From Anarhynchus alexandrinus (Eukaryota > Chordata > Aves > Charadriiformes > Charadriidae): 64,000 nt of DNA. The number at the start of each line of letters is the position of its first letter. Position 1 is the first letter of the stretch. Below the pieces are notes generated by a model that did no database searches, was not told where the DNA came from, and saw only the letters and a list, made by a program, of their open reading frames with translations. Of this stretch, positions 51,601 to 64,000 are shown piece by piece. A program made the translations under genes and the position numbers. The stretch lies in NCBI GenBank assembly GCA_008711295.1, contig VUYV01000121.1, forward strand, positions 1,983,436-2,047,435, in the 5' to 3' direction.

Positions 51601-52200
51601 TTCCTTCCTTGCCTGTACTTTGTTCTTTGGAATACGGATGACCCAAATAATTACCTACTTCATCAGTCTCCACAGAGGCGAGCCCATTGCTCTGGTTCAA
51701 ATCATGCATGCAAAATAACCTAGAATTGTTAACCGCAGCTTGTAACTGCAAACAATAAATCAAAGAGTAAGAAGCAATACAAAAGATACCCACACTGTAA
51801 TTACAAGCCAAATTAATACTTCTGGACTGAATACACCCTCTTTTTTCTACCTGACTCCAAATACTATTTCCTCTCTTACCCATATCTCGTGATTCAGAGA
51901 TTCACTTTGCTTGAAATGCTATTTCTTTCGCCCAGCTTCATGATGAATCTCTTTTTTTTTTAATCTAATCCTGGGATTTACCTTGCTGGTACAGTGCCAG
52001 CCAGGGAGCTTGGTGGCTGCAGGCAGCAGCTGACCCACAGAAGGTGAGTGAGGTGGTACCTGGGAGATGGCCAGCAAGACCTGCTGTCAATCACAAATTA
52101 CTGGCCAAATGAAAACTTTTGCTGACACACATGCACATACGCTCACAGAGCGTAACTAGTGTCAGAGCCCTGAGTACACTGCTACAGCCCTCAATCATCC
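42681..52200. other. Unannotated intergenic or intronic DNA
   Basis: No exon or certain transposon recognised over about 9.5 kb. It includes one single-N gap at 45860 and an A-run at about 44022-44034. Several open frames of 60-118 codons overlap on opposite strands, for example near 44512-45049, with no known domain. A string near 50211-50235 (CTCTCTGGGGCAGGGCATG) faintly recalls the 3' region of ancient CR1/L3-type LINEs but is too short to call. Confidence 0.55.
45860..45860. other. Single-N assembly gap
   Basis: One ambiguous base between CAGCATGGCC and TATGCTTTAA. Unlike the N at 9891 and 41854, no duplicated sequence flanks it. Confidence 0.75.
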
Positions 52201-52650
52201 TCACCGGCCTCGCCTGGGACCCCCAACCAAACCTTTGCCCACAGTGCAGAAGCTCTCGGTAAGCTCAGGCTGCACCCCCATTTCTCACCTGAACTGTGGT
52301 GTTGTCTGTCTTCAGCCCCATCTCCTAGATGGGCCTTGGACCTACCTTGTAGTCATGTGTGTGGTACATCCCTCTTCTCCCTCACCATCCTGCTGCTCCC
52401 ATCTCTGCCCCTGCCTCCTGCTGCTGGTGCCCTGGATGGACCCGTGTTGTTCATCCCCTTGCCTTGTCTGGGGCTGCTGGACTTCTCTGCCCACCCTGTG
52501 GAGCTGCACCCTGGCCAGTGCCGGTGCTAGGGCCTCTCTTAGCTCCCAGCTCATCCCCTGCCTGTGGAGCAGCTCCCTCACAGGCAGAGCCAGAGGAGCA
52601 CCTCAAAGTCAACAATGAACTCTCCAGAAAATTGTATTCCCCTTGCAGGA
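52201..52650. other. GC-rich, C/T-biased patch of unknown nature
   Basis: The plus strand is rich in CCC, CTG and CTCC words, with overlapping open frames on both strands (52235-52618 and 52359-52691 plus, 52342-52581 minus). The predicted plus-strand peptides are dominated by P, S, L, C and W, as expected from pyrimidine-rich sequence. This composition resembles the GC-rich internal parts or LTRs of some avian repeats, but I cannot name one. There are no clear splice sites or domains. Confidence 0.4.
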
Positions 52651-55600
52651 CAAGACATCCCCAGATTTCACAGCTCCTACAGAGATTATAATCACCTTCT
52701 CCAGAACTCTTAGTTCAACCCTTTCAGATACTCAAGACAATTTACCTGCGCTTAAACCCAAGCCTTATTTCAGAACATAAATTCATCTATGCTCATTCGT
52801 CCCTAGCAAAAGATAAGAAGCACCTTTTGTCTTCAACAGGATGCAAATAGATGTTTGCACAGCATGAGGATGACACATCCTCTGCATTTCACAGCAGAGT
52901 AGCATTACACATATAGCGCAACAAGCACAGCAATGTCAGAACTGTGATAAAAATGCTCTTCCCCTTAGTTTAAATAAAAATAATTAATCTAGTTCAGTTA
53001 ACCAATCAACTGTGCTTAACCATGATTTTTTGCACATATCATTAGGAAAAGTCAGAAGGAGGCTGAATGAGGCACAGCTGTTAGCAAGAGACTTCCTTTG
53101 TGCTTGTGAGGAGAAAACATGGTCACCCACTGAAAATTTAAGTGGTGAAAAATTAAGACATCAATGACCAAAACAAGACTCAGTCTCTGCATTTTCCATG
53201 AGGTATAAGTATCTACAAAGCTTATGATGAGAATTGGTCTGTTGGAAGGCTGGTACTTGCATAAGCAATAGTTCAGGCACATTTGGGTTACTACCTACTA
53301 CAATTTTGACAGGAAAACTAATTACCATAGGCAGCAATAAAAGGCAAAAGTGGGTGAACCTTGCATTTTAGGTGACACACTGCACCTGCTTCCCTATCAG
53401 GAGCTATGAGTGCAGCACTGCACTGAGCAGGAGCCCTCACCATCTGTGTTCCAGCCTACATGGCTGTCCCATCCTGACTTCTCAGGTCAGTTACAACCCG
53501 TAGTCCCCAGTTTCAAAACGGTCCCTCTCAAGGATACTAGGTATATTAAGGGTTTTTTTCCATCCAAAAGAGATAAATTAAAAAAAAACCCACAGGCCAA
53601 AGTTTAACTCTGATTATTCAGATTACAGATAAGGCATTTTTCACAGTGAGGGTAATTATCCACTGGAAAAAAAAAAACTTATCCCAATGAATGATCAGTA
53701 TTAAGACCCACACCAGAAAGCAGCATGCTTTCTGAATGACAACTTTTAGCTAAATTAAGTTACTGAGCTCCAGATGCAACAGGGAGAAATTGATGGAAGT
53801 GAGGAGTAAATGAGGTGAATCAACAGTTCTGTTTAAACAGAACTTATTCCACCATTGCAAAAATAAAACGTAGCAGCTGTAGCGTTGAAAACAAGAGTTA
53901 TTTCCTAGAGCACCACAGATAATTGTAACAAGTGAGCATGGCAGAAGTTATGCAAAGCAAACTAGATGATTAAATTAGTGCAGACAAAAGGTTTACTGCT
54001 ACATTACTTTAATATAGCCTCTGGAAACATGAAATACAAGAGAATGAAAATTCAGAGACTACAATTTGTGAGTCAGATATTAGACCTCATTGCTAAACAA
54101 AACCAACTTCTGGGCTCATCCCACTTTGGGGAGGGTGAGGGGGGTGTGGAGTGTCTTTTGGGGAAGAGAAAGAAAAGCTTGAGGGAAAGAAGGGCTGTGC
54201 CAAATCATTCAGGAGATGAGATAGAACGAGAGGAGCAGTTTTTAATCTGTTTGCCACTCTATTACTCACCAAAATCAAAGATTTACTATGACATCTTCTC
54301 ATCCCGATCATTAAAGATGTCTCAGCATAGCCAGGCCAGAGACTGACCCAGAAACCATCCCACCACCACTAGCTGCCACCAGACTTGCACTGTCACCCCA
54401 GCCCCTCCAGGTGAGTTCTTCCCTGCTTCATTCCTCATTTCTTCCCTCATTTCCCTCTTTTTAAAGTTCACAGAAGTTCAGCTGACCAGGTCTGCCCTTC
54501 TCGCCCTGGCTGGGAAAGCCTGCACTGCCCAGGGGCACCTGGACCAGCACCTCTGGCAGACCAGCACAGCTCCCACCATGCCCTGGGGATGCTGGCCAGA
54601 GCCCTGGCAGCACCAGCCAACCTCCAGCAGGCAGGCGGTGGCAAAAAGCCCGTGCCCCAGACAGAAGCTCCCCTTTCTGCCTTTGGCTTATCCTTACGCT
54701 CCCCTCTTCTTTCGCCAGTTTCACTTGTTTTGGTCTCAGAAAAGCAAGGTGAGATTTTAGCAACAGGCACTTCAGCTCATTTTCTTCTCAGTGCCTCTGC
54801 AGACAAAGGTTAGACATAACCATCTCTAATACCAGGGCTTTAAAAAGCTGCCAAGTAGATTTCCCCTCCTCCCCCACCCCCCAAATAAAAATTCTCTCTG
54901 CTTTCAAGCACTTCAATTCTTTTTTTTCTCCTTTTTCTATAGCTAATAAAAGGTTAGAAAAAAAAGATTTTCATGCAAGCAGAAGCCATTGGACCAGGCA
55001 AACACATCCTCTCTTCGAATCTCAAGCTGTGCTTTGCTGTTTAGTGCCCTACAGTGACCCGTCTGCACCCAGAGACAAATGCTGCAGACTTCAAACTCTT
55101 CACTTACATCCCCCCAACTTCTTGGAAGAAGTTGTATATGGCAATTGCTCCCTACCAGGGCACTCATTTCCTAGTGGCACTCATTCCATTTTAGCCTTGG
55201 GTTAAAAAAAAAAATTTAAAGACTTTAATGACTCTAATAGAGCCAAGCAAAGTGGCAAGTACAGGAATGGCTGTCCCTGTGTAGAAGCATGTTTTATTCT
55301 CGCACTTATAACTCTTAATATTTATTTTAATTAATTACTGCCGTAAGTGTGACCACATAACAACAAATGCACTTTTATGCTCAGGTGTTCACCAAAAAGC
55401 ACATTTTGATGCTGGTTCAAAACTCAGACAGTGAGTGCCAGATGTCATTCAGTGAGGGAAACTCTTGGGCTCCCTGAAAACAAAAGTCTTAGCCAGTTAG
55501 TATAGATTTTGAACTCCAAGCCCAAGCAGTTGAATTCTCATACAGCAGAGAAAGCGAGACCTGCTCTGAAGAGCTTGAGAACACTTCTAAACCAGTTCAA

Positions 55601-58600
55601 GAAACACATCAAATGAGTTGCAGAGCTTGGGAGAAGAAAGAAAATGGGACTATTCTGAAACACACTAAAAGTGAAAAGAGCATGCCTGAGATTTTTAAAC
55701 TAGCAACTTTAGCACCACATTTCAAACACATTGGAGCGGCCTGAATTTCAGCAAGTTATTGCTGACCAGCTTCTGGAAATCCAGTTCTCTCTGGAGCATG
55801 CTTCTAGCTTAGCACACTCAAATACCACTCACGAGTCACTCAAAGACCTTGGCTTGAATGCCAAAGCCTTGTGCACCCCTCCCAAGCAAAGCCTCGCACA
55901 TCTCTCCCAAGGTTACCCACATCAGCTCGCTACTGCATACTGGGGGTCGAAACACTCATTTTTGGATTCATAGCTCACTTCTGTTTCTAAAAATTAGACT
56001 GTGATTGATGGCCTCAAACAGACATGGCAAGTCCTTTCGAAATAAGAGGTGAAAGTGAATGAACAGCCATATGCTAGTACTAAAGTGAAAGCTGTCATAT
56101 TTTGGGTTTCTACAGCCTACGATATCAGCAAAGGGAGTCTTGACAAGATTGCGTTACTAACTTGCTGTCACAATGAGTCATCGCTGCTCCAAAATGTGCA
56201 CTGTGCTGTCACTGATGACAGACTTGCAGCTGTGTTCAGGCTGCAAGTCCACCTATCACTTCAATAATTTGTCTTCCTTCTATAGATGAACATAAGCTTT
56301 GTAAACTGTTTTCTTCCACGAGCAGGTGTTAGCATAACTGATTATTTCACTACCTGCAATGGATATTGCATCAGCCAAAGCCAGGCCTGTGCTTTCTGGG
56401 CAGCAGGTCTCCATGGAGGAGCAAAGCCCACTGGGACCACGCTTGAAAACAAGCCATTTTCAGTTTGAAGATGTGAAAAGCCTTTTTAAACAAATCAGCT
56501 CACATCCAGCTGTTTAGAAAGCCAGTGTGACCTAAGGTGTGGAAGACACCACCAAGACAAATCAGGAAGCAACTCTAGAGGGATAACTCTCCAAGAGAAA
56601 CTGGAAGGATCGTCTTCAGAGGATCAGAGCGTGCTTTAGTCTCCATCCTCATTTGCCAACAAGCCAGGAGCATCTTCAGTAGGGAGGGGAGTACAGGAGG
56701 AAACCCTGCCTGAGTCCAGGACACCAAGCAGGGTTTCTGAAAGAGGTGGGAAGCTGCGTTAACCCTGCAGGGCCGGGGGCTGGCAGGGGCCTGCCCCTGC
56801 AGCGCTCACAAGCTCCGCTGCTGGGCTGAAGGCACCACCCAGTGTCTGCAGCATCTCAGCAGGTCTCGGCTCTCTGCAAAATGTGGGGCCCATGGGGACA
56901 GAGCGACACAATTCCAGGGCGAAAAAGGAAAATATTCGAGTCCCCGTTCTCTGTTTCCCCATGACCCACAGGTACTTTCCCCGCTGCGAGACTGACCACA
57001 CCATTTACACGGGCAGTGTTATTCTGCTGTACCAAAAAAATCAAAGCCATGAAATTCAGACCCCTGGGAGTACACAATCAGACTGCGTGTGTTTAATTAG
57101 TGGTGGATTCAAAGGTTGCCCCCAAGCTACAAAGCAGGAATTTCAGTGCTGTTGTATACTATAATTTTAATAATCTAATTAAGTCTGTTTGGAGCCTGGT
57201 AGAAATAAGTGAAAGTGATTAGAGAATATAAAATTCTTCTTATTATCTCTGGCTATGTAATATTACCTACTTCTAGGCTTTATTTTCAGAGAACAGTTAT
57301 AAATACCATAACTTGCCTTGCAAGGATTGCACCCGTTATATATTTATTAGCCTACTGAGGGTGGGGGGGGTCTACCCGAGTCAAAGTAAATATTTTTAGT
57401 AATCACTTTCAGAGTGCTTCTGATTTACTGACAACAGCTAATGTTCATGCCATGAACTATTCTTCAACCTGAAGACAGAATAAAAAAAAAAAGATTTAAA
57501 TAGGTGGGATTTACATACCTGAGCACGGCAAGCACAATCTGGCTCAGCCATCTCGTCTTTGTTACTGTGAAATGTATATCCTTGTCTAACTTGATACCTG
57601 ATGTCATTTAGATGTTGAGATACATTGAACCATACTAGAGCTCTGCTTCTTTAAAACCTATGGGTTTCTTGACCTGTCATCCTTTTCCTGCAAAGTAATG
57701 TCCAAATGGCATCTCTGACATTTCAAAGCGACAGCAAACAGGCTGAGTAAGTACATTCACTGGAGGAAAAAAAAAGAAATCAATAACAGAAAAAGAAGGT
57801 ATTTGCTTACAGTAGGGTAATGAATTCTCAGAGCTGGGTTAAGCAGACATACTGTCACGATGGTAATCAGAGAGTTCTCGCTTTGATTTTTGGCTTCCAA
57901 ACAGTAATAGATAGAGGTCCAATAAGGTCATTTTGTGGAACGAAAGAAGAGGTGGGAAGAGTACTACAAAAATCCATTTGAGAAGCATATCTATCCTTTA
58001 TTATGAATATTACTATCAAGTTTTCCAGTTAAGACTGGAATGCATTTGCCACAACATTCAGCTATCTGTTTACAAATTAAAATAAGCACATGAAGTAAAG
58101 CAGTGCCTATACCAAGAAACTTCCCAGATGCTGAAAGCCTACAGAACCCATCAGGACAAACCCAAAATAGTTGCTCACATTCTGATACCTCATTTCAGTA
58201 GGACATAAGTTAAAAGACAGCAGAGAAATATGCTAGCCACAAGAATAATATTTTCCTGCACAGCAAAAATGACTGAAGATCTTGAAGAGCAGCAGTCTCT
58301 GGTTTATTATTCAGATCCAGTGGACAAGGTTGTGCAAGGTGGATTTGCACTCTGTGATAGAAGTGATTTCTGAACTAGAAGAGGATATAATTCTGTGTAA
58401 GGTTGATTGCCACAGCAATCCACATGCGTTAGAGTGAAATGGATGTAATGGATTTCATAGTGGGAACAGAGTAGAGCATTACAGAATCACAGGTAACCCC
58501 ACATAAGGCTGCTATGAAAAGTCACTGGTAAATAGAGCGCTTCAGTAGTCTTCATTGCAAAGGGAATGGATACACATAATTATGTCATTTTAGGAGAAGC

Positions 58601-61600
58601 ACCCACCTCCTCTCTGCTAAGAGGCTGTCCTTTGATTTGACACAGTACAATGAACAGAGGCACTGGCAACCAGCATTCACTTCATACATTTAGGCAAATA
58701 CCTAGTCTACTCTTACCCTAACTCAAACTAAGAGCACATGCACCAAAAACAGTCAGCAGCAAGAAAACTGGAGGGAAGACAGTTTTGTCTCCTGTACATT
58801 TCAAAAGCATCAAGCGCCAGACCCCCTGGAAAAAGAGACAGGTGTTTTACCCCACGAGAGCTTCAGGGGACAGGCTGAGAAATTGCATTTCTTCTGATTT
58901 GCTCTTTCATAACAAAATCATCGTGCCTCCTGGAGCTCCACATATTGCTGTATCAGCAGGCAGAGGTTTAACAAGAGACTGCAAGGCCTGACTCCAGAAG
59001 CACCGTGGATCCATGCGAGTGCCTTACACAGCATCTGCTAACAGCACGTTTCCTTGCAATGGGTCTTAGAGAGACACCACTTTCATTTTAGCAATGCTAA
59101 GGCATGGAAGCTGCACTATCAACCCAACTTTTCAGAACTGCTGAACCAGGGGAAAAAAAAAATTACCACCAGTTCCCACCGAGACAAGCTGTGAATGCTC
59201 AGGAGGGAAAAAACAAGCTCTTCTTTGGACGCCTAGAACAAGCTGTCACAATTATGGGATCTCTCTACCACCTACTCCTAGCCAGAGATCCAGCTTAATG
59301 ACCATAGGAACATTTCACCCAGCAATCGACATCTGATGATACCAGTCAGTCTTGCACTATGAGACAGGCACCATCACTCCTGGTCACCTCAAACACGTCC
59401 AGCATTGCAGGCATTTCAAGGAGTTAACAGGCACCTCCATTTGGAAAACTTTTGTCTTTGACAGCAAGAGCACGCAAAGCTGTCAGATCCCCATGAGCTT
59501 ACTTCAAATAGAGAAGCATAAAGAACAACCCCCCCAAGAGTTTGATTTGAGCAAAGCAGAGAGGAAAGTTATTGAGTACAGAACTAGGGAGTAATAAAAT
59601 GGGGGGGAGAGGAGGGAACAACACAAAAAAACCCAAACAAAAAATAGTAAAAAAAGGTCTTAAGATATACCTGGTATGAGTGTCCTTTCCCAGGAGTAGA
59701 TCTGGAAGTTATGAAGTATGAAAGCCCATCTCCAGAATGTCTATCCTTCCCTCTCCCTCAGTCAAAAAAAAAAAAAATCCCTTCCAATTTAGCAGCCTGG
59801 TATTTGCAAGATTACAAAGGGAGCACTGGCAGGCATATTTAGCAATGACATTTCACAGGTGAAGAGATTTGCTGAAATGCTGACTACTCACTCAAGTTTA
59901 TCTTTTTTTCTCCCCAGTACAAATAGCAGCCACACATCAGTACACTGCCTGCATCTGCCTGGGCATGCCTTTAAGTAATTCAGCTTGAACTCTCAATCAA
60001 GCTCTATGAATTTCTGTCCAAGCCTTACATTTTATATTGCGTAAGTCCAACCAGGTGGCACGTACTGGCTGCTCTAGCGTTGATGATGCACCCTCCTTAC
60101 CTCTCATACCTCCACAATGGACTGCTGACAATGACTTATCTTTCAAAATGTAAAATACATAAAATATATACAAGCAATTTTAGAGTCCCTAAAGGGAAAA
60201 AAAAAAATAAAAAAGTCAGGTATTTCAAAATTGTTCTGCTGATTTACTTTCTGAAACGCAGGTTCAGTCACACTCCTTCACTGGTTATGCTCGCCTTGGG
60301 CTACTGGCCAGCAGTGGGGAGCAGTGTTTGCCCATGGGGAACCGAGCAGCACCAGTGCTCTGCCTCAGCGATCTCCGCACAAACACAGCGTGGATCAGGG
60401 AAGCTCCCACTCAGGACTTCCATCCTGGCTACATTTTACAGCCACAAGGCGCTCGGTGGAGCACAGCTCTACACGCTCAAGTGCCAGCCTCTTGTTCACA
60501 GGGAAGCAGAGTGGAAGCAGTAGGATGAAACTTGCAGAGACCGAGAGACTGCCCTCTACAGCCACAAGGCATTTTAAGGATCTTTAAGTTTAGGACGAGT
60601 CTAAGCCATCACGCAGACATAGTCATCGTCACATTTTTGTAAATAGCAGGTCACAACAGGATGTCTACACAGTTTCTTTCACAGGCTTTTCCCCAGAAAT
60701 CAAGCTTACGCAGAATTTTGCGACCAGGAGCAATTCCTCATGTGGTCCATCACTGTAGATCTGTGTCACGTTACTGATTTCAACCCCTGTTTTGGAAAGG
60801 TTGGTCCTAAGGAACACACAGCAAGAGTCCAACAATGCCTGTGCTCGTCCAAGGACCAGAATCCAGGTCTGCAACAGGTACAAGACCATGCTTTCTCAAA
60901 GTAATGCCCACTCTTGAATACATTAGAAGTTATTAGTCTGTGCCATTAAATCCATGCTATTAGAGTTCTAATTTTTTTTTTTTGTTCAGAGAGACAATTC
61001 TACATCAATAGCAGACAGTATCAGTAAGAAACCATAATAAAAGGGTGAAACAGTTATTTGTGAAGCACTGTAAGTTACAGTGAAGGAGCACTTTTGTATT
61101 GTTAGCTTTAAACAGCAAGGGGTTTACATGTTTTTTTTTTCCAGCTTGCTGACTTGTAAAACACCTGTCACTCACAAATGCCCAACTTTATGCTGAAAGT
61201 GAGGAGTGACCAATGTAGATGCTTCCTTTGTTTCAGACAATTAGTAGAGGCTTGAAAAGGATGCAGTAGTTTAAATTTATAGCTGTGTATGCATATAGAC
61301 TTCTATTTAGAATGAATAAACTATAAAATCTAAGTTAGCATTCATTAAATTTGCATTATTTGAGTTATGGAAGAACTATACTGAATTACATCTGTTGATT
61401 CCACTCTATTTATGCTCGTCAGAGACTTACAAAAGGAACAAACTATATTACATAAATAAAACTGGCAGGAAAATGCCACAAAATAAGGATAACATGGTAT
61501 TATATTTTATCTCCCCCAAACATTTCCCTATGATAATTTTCTAAAGACATTTATGGTTAAGGAAAGTGCCTAGTTTTAAAATAAGTGATGCTAGATCTGC

Positions 61601-61764
61601 AGCATGAGCTATAAATTGGCCAGGCACAAAAAAAGTCATCCCTCTCGAGTAAGCACACAATAAATTCTAGAAAGTGTTTGGGAATTCAAATCACTGCTAA
61701 CAGATGAGATGTGGTAACTCACTCAGAGACCAAAACCCCTCTTCCTATAATGGCCAACAAGTCT
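52651..61764. other. Unannotated intergenic or intronic DNA
   Basis: No exon or clear transposon recognised in about 9 kb. The longest open frame of the window (60080-60523, 147 codons, plus) crosses an A-rich tract at about 60195-60215 that accounts for its lysine block, and has no recognisable domain. Another GC-rich interval lies at about 54480-54720. Nested palindromes at 56763-56800 are listed separately. Short homopolymer runs occur near 55206, 57362, 57482, 59764 and 60973. Confidence 0.55.
56763..56800. repeat. Nested GC palindromes
   Basis: CCCTGCAGGG at 56763-56772 is a perfect 10-bp palindrome. It is followed by GCAGGGGC (56783-56790) and its exact reverse complement GCCCCTGC (56793-56800) around a two-base spacer. 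The outer CTGCAGGG and the right-hand CCCTGCAG can also pair, giving alternative folds. The cluster sits in a short GC-rich stretch inside AT-rich DNA. Confidence 0.7.
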
Positions 61765-61835
61765 GGCTTGAAGCTTAGCATCATAGACCACTTTCAAATT
61801 GTGAAGGAACCTTAACAGCCATCCACATGTGGTTG
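61765..61835 (-). mobile_element. Possible old CR1 3' end, minus strand
   Basis: The run from AGCATCATAGACCACTTTCA through GTGAAGGAACCTTAACAGCCATC resembles the reverse complement of a CR1 3' end, in which repeats of the terminal octamer (read as ATCATAGAATCAT) are followed by a GGTTGGAAAGGACCTT-type block. The match is partial, with several mismatches, and no upstream CR1 body is recognisable. It may be a very old truncated copy or a chance resemblance. Confidence 0.4.
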
Positions 61836-63360
61836 GAGCAGAAGCCTAGAGCAGAATCTGTGTAGTAACAGTGCAGAACTTTAACCCTTTTATTCACTTC
61901 AGATGTTGGCTCAGTACTTGAATATCACAGTCGGCAAGATTGAGGGAGGGTATCATTCTCCCAACTGAAAGAAGTTTCCCTACTGTCATCTTCTCCTCAT
62001 CATTCCTGTCCTGTTCCTCTGCATCACCTTCCTTTTAATTACCTCCAAATCCTTCTTCACAGAGATTTCATTTAAGTCCCTACACTCCAGCTGCCAAAAT
62101 GTCAACATAAAGTGATAAGTAACTGAATAACTGTCAACAGGAGTTAACGGAGGACACACACAGAAGTCCCACTTCTCAGCACCGATATAAATTATTCCCC
62201 ACTCCTAACACAAATGAAGACACTAAGGACATGATAGGACAGGCCATGGTGTAACTAACTCCCAGCTGCTTAGGACAAACACATGTGTCCAGTGGCTCAG
62301 AAGTCACCACTTCCAGAAGGAAGCAGTAGAAGTTGATTTAAGTCAGGATCTATTGATGAGTTCCCTAGCAGGAACAGCATCTTTAAAAGGAAGATTGAGA
62401 AGTCACTGCCAAGTTCTGAAGAGGAATAAGCTCTGACTGAAAATGAGATCAGAACTAACATCCTTAGTGATTAAAAAAAATCATGCTGAGGTCCTGTTCA
62501 GTTTTCTGTTCCACAGATAAATTGGGTGTGGAAAGACATTAGAAACAACCTTCAAGACTGTGATTGAACAATGAAACCATCAGAAACCTTTGCCCTGACT
62601 TGGGATCAGGTCCTTTGGTTTTTAAGAACAAAAAAGATGAAGGTACAATGCCACCAATTTGTTTCAGACTATTGGATATCCACAACCAACATATCTATCA
62701 GTCACCCTTTAGGATTTCTTACCGCAAGCACAGGTTGAAGGCTACACAAGAAAGGCTGTTCAGCATCCGCACCACTGTGAAGATGTGAAGAATCCAACTG
62801 GTTCTGAGAGTAGCAAAGCTGTAGATGTCAGAGGTTCTTCTGCCCGCTCAGGATATCTACCTCTTCTCATGGGTAACTTTGTCATAATCTGCAGAAAAAC
62901 AAAACCAAGAACTAGAGCAAGGAAGTGCAACATTTCAGAAGCTGTGAGTGTGGGAAAAAAAAATAACAAGGCTACTCAGCGTGAAACAGATATATAGAGA
63001 GCACAAGCAGAACAATTGCGTCCCCAGTTAGATGAGGAAAGGGATCCCATGCATTGTCACTCTGAGGATGCTTTCTATTTTAGATATTTTACTTCCAAGG
63101 CTGGATCAGCAAGCATTTGCAAACATCCATGCAAGCCCCAAAGCAAATATGTTCAAGAGTACGTAACTGGTTACAGAGCCCCTGTCAGAGATTACCTTCC
63201 CAAATCCCAACCCTACAATTAGACATTCACACATTTGAACGTTTTCATTTGTGCAGATATCATTCATTGTGTCTTTTGTGTATGTGTACTTCTAAGAGGA
63301 AGAGCTAGCCAGAAGAGTTATACCACAGCAGCCCCCAAGCTGACATCGTCTTCCCATAGC
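61836..63360. other. Unannotated DNA left of the terminal CR1
   Basis: No gene or repeat recognised. Open frames of 60-74 codons occur but carry no recognisable domain and overlap each other on opposite strands. Confidence 0.5.
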
Positions 63361-64000
63361 AACTTTCTCTATACAGCAATCCCAAGCACAAATACAGGTT
63401 CAGCAGGGAATGGCTGGAGAGCAGCCCTGAGGAGAAGGACCTGGGTGTGCTGATCGACGAGAAGCTCAACATGAGCCAGCAATGTGCGATCGCAGCCCAG
63501 AAGGCCAACCGCATCCTGGGCTGCATCAAAAGAAGTGTGGCCAGCAGGGCGAGGGAGGTGATTCTGCCCCTCTACTCCAAACTCATGAGACACCACCTGG
63601 AGTACTGCGTCCAGCTCTGGAGTCCCAACAGAAGAAGGACATGGACCTGTTGGAGCGTGTCCAGAGGAGGGCTGTGAGGATGATCCGAGGGCTGGAGCAC
63701 CTCTCCTATGAGGAGAGGCTGAAGGAGTTGGGGCTGTTCAGCCTGGAGAAGAGAAGGCTCCGGGGAGATCTTATTGCGGCCTTTCAGTACCTAAAGGGGG
63801 CCTACAGGAGAGCTGGGGCAGGACTTTTTACAAGGGCATGCAGTGATAGGACGAGGGGGAATGGCTTCAAACTCGAAGAGGGCAGGTTTAGATTGAACAT
63901 TAGGAAGAAGTTTTTCACTTTGAGGGTGGTGAGGCACTGGAACAGGTTGCCCCGAGAGGTTGTTGAGGCCCCATCCCTGGAGGTGTTCAAGGCCAGGCTG
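63361..64000 (+). mobile_element. Well-preserved CR1 LINE, ORF2 C-terminal part, cut by window edge
   Basis: This is the 3' part of CR1 ORF2, downstream of the reverse-transcriptase catalytic core. From about 63366 the frame reads through NPKHKYR (63378-63398), [16 protein letters not shown] (63405-63452), and the [20 protein letters not shown] block to about 63625. The expected continuation ([16 protein letters not shown]) then appears in a different frame from 63632, indicating a one-base loss or two-base gain near 63625-63631. The new frame is open for all 123 remaining codons to 64000 and contains the [22 protein letters not shown] and [25 protein letters not shown] segments. A single frameshift and no stop in over 200 codons marks this as the youngest CR1 in the window. 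It is 5'-truncated near 63360 (boundary approximate), and its 3' tail lies beyond the window. Confidence 0.95.

Noticed and set aside
54118..54168. G-rich run on the plus strand as a G-quadruplex
   Set aside because: Only three G tracts lie within normal loop limits; the fourth is about 15 bases away.
60080..60523. Longest open frame of the window (147 codons) as a gene
   Set aside because: It spans an A-rich low-complexity tract, shows no domain or signal, and its length is about what chance gives in 128,000 six-frame codons with AT-leaning composition.
61660..61690. Two minisatellite-like cores (AATTCTAGAAAG and GGGAATTC, 20 bases apart) outside the main array
   Set aside because: A single partial pair is compatible with chance, and no further units follow.
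1..64000. Prokaryotic-type features (operons, CRISPR, terminators, insertion sequences)
   Set aside because: The window has eukaryotic, avian repeat content and no coding density; no spaced direct-repeat array with unique spacers was seen.

Overview
This window looks like gene-poor bird nuclear DNA, either intergenic or deep intronic. The main evidence is repeat content. At least four, probably five, pieces of CR1, the LINE retrotransposon that dominates avian genomes, are present: a reverse-transcriptase fragment at about 6.57-6.82 kb, 3' ends at 21.06-21.13 and 23.27-23.42 kb, a decayed copy at 24.50-25.03 kb, and a well-preserved copy running off the right edge from about 63.36 kb. The rest is AT-leaning sequence with short A/T runs and no operon-like packing. 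I recognise no host protein-coding exon, rRNA, tRNA or CRISPR array. The longest open frames, up to about 147 codons, are what chance allows in 128,000 codons of six-frame DNA. The only coding remnants I can support are CR1 ORF2 pieces.

Layout. 1-6.5 kb: unannotated DNA with one single-N gap (2575). 6.5-6.9 kb: a CR1 reverse-transcriptase fragment between two near-identical 16-17 bp direct repeats. 8.7-10.05 kb: a perfect 11-bp inverted repeat, an AT-rich hairpin, and a 161/162-bp tandem duplication whose copies meet at a single N (9891). 10-21 kb: nothing recognised beyond low-complexity tracts. 21-25 kb: three CR1 pieces and a 25-bp tandem repeat. 32.93-34.74 kb: a degenerate minisatellite with a 21-27 bp unit and the core TTCCTAGAAAGCA. 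41.55-42.15 kb: a 299-bp tandem duplication meeting at a single N (41854), followed by a GC-rich patch. 52.2-52.65 kb: another GC-rich patch. 63.36-64 kb: the youngest CR1.

The most notable item is the minisatellite. Its unit core matches, as I recall them, the preferred site of the zinc-finger repressor BCL6 and the STAT/GAS palindrome TTCN3GAA. I count 16 exact TTCN3GAA matches between 33,074 and 34,563, where about 0.4 is expected by chance. Twelve also fit the stricter STAT5 form TTCYNRGAA. Whether anything binds there is unknown.

The two N-joined duplications are most likely assembly artefacts, in which two alleles or overlapping contigs were placed end to end. Their differences still carry information: in the 41.5-kb pair, five of seven differences are CpGs present only in the second copy.
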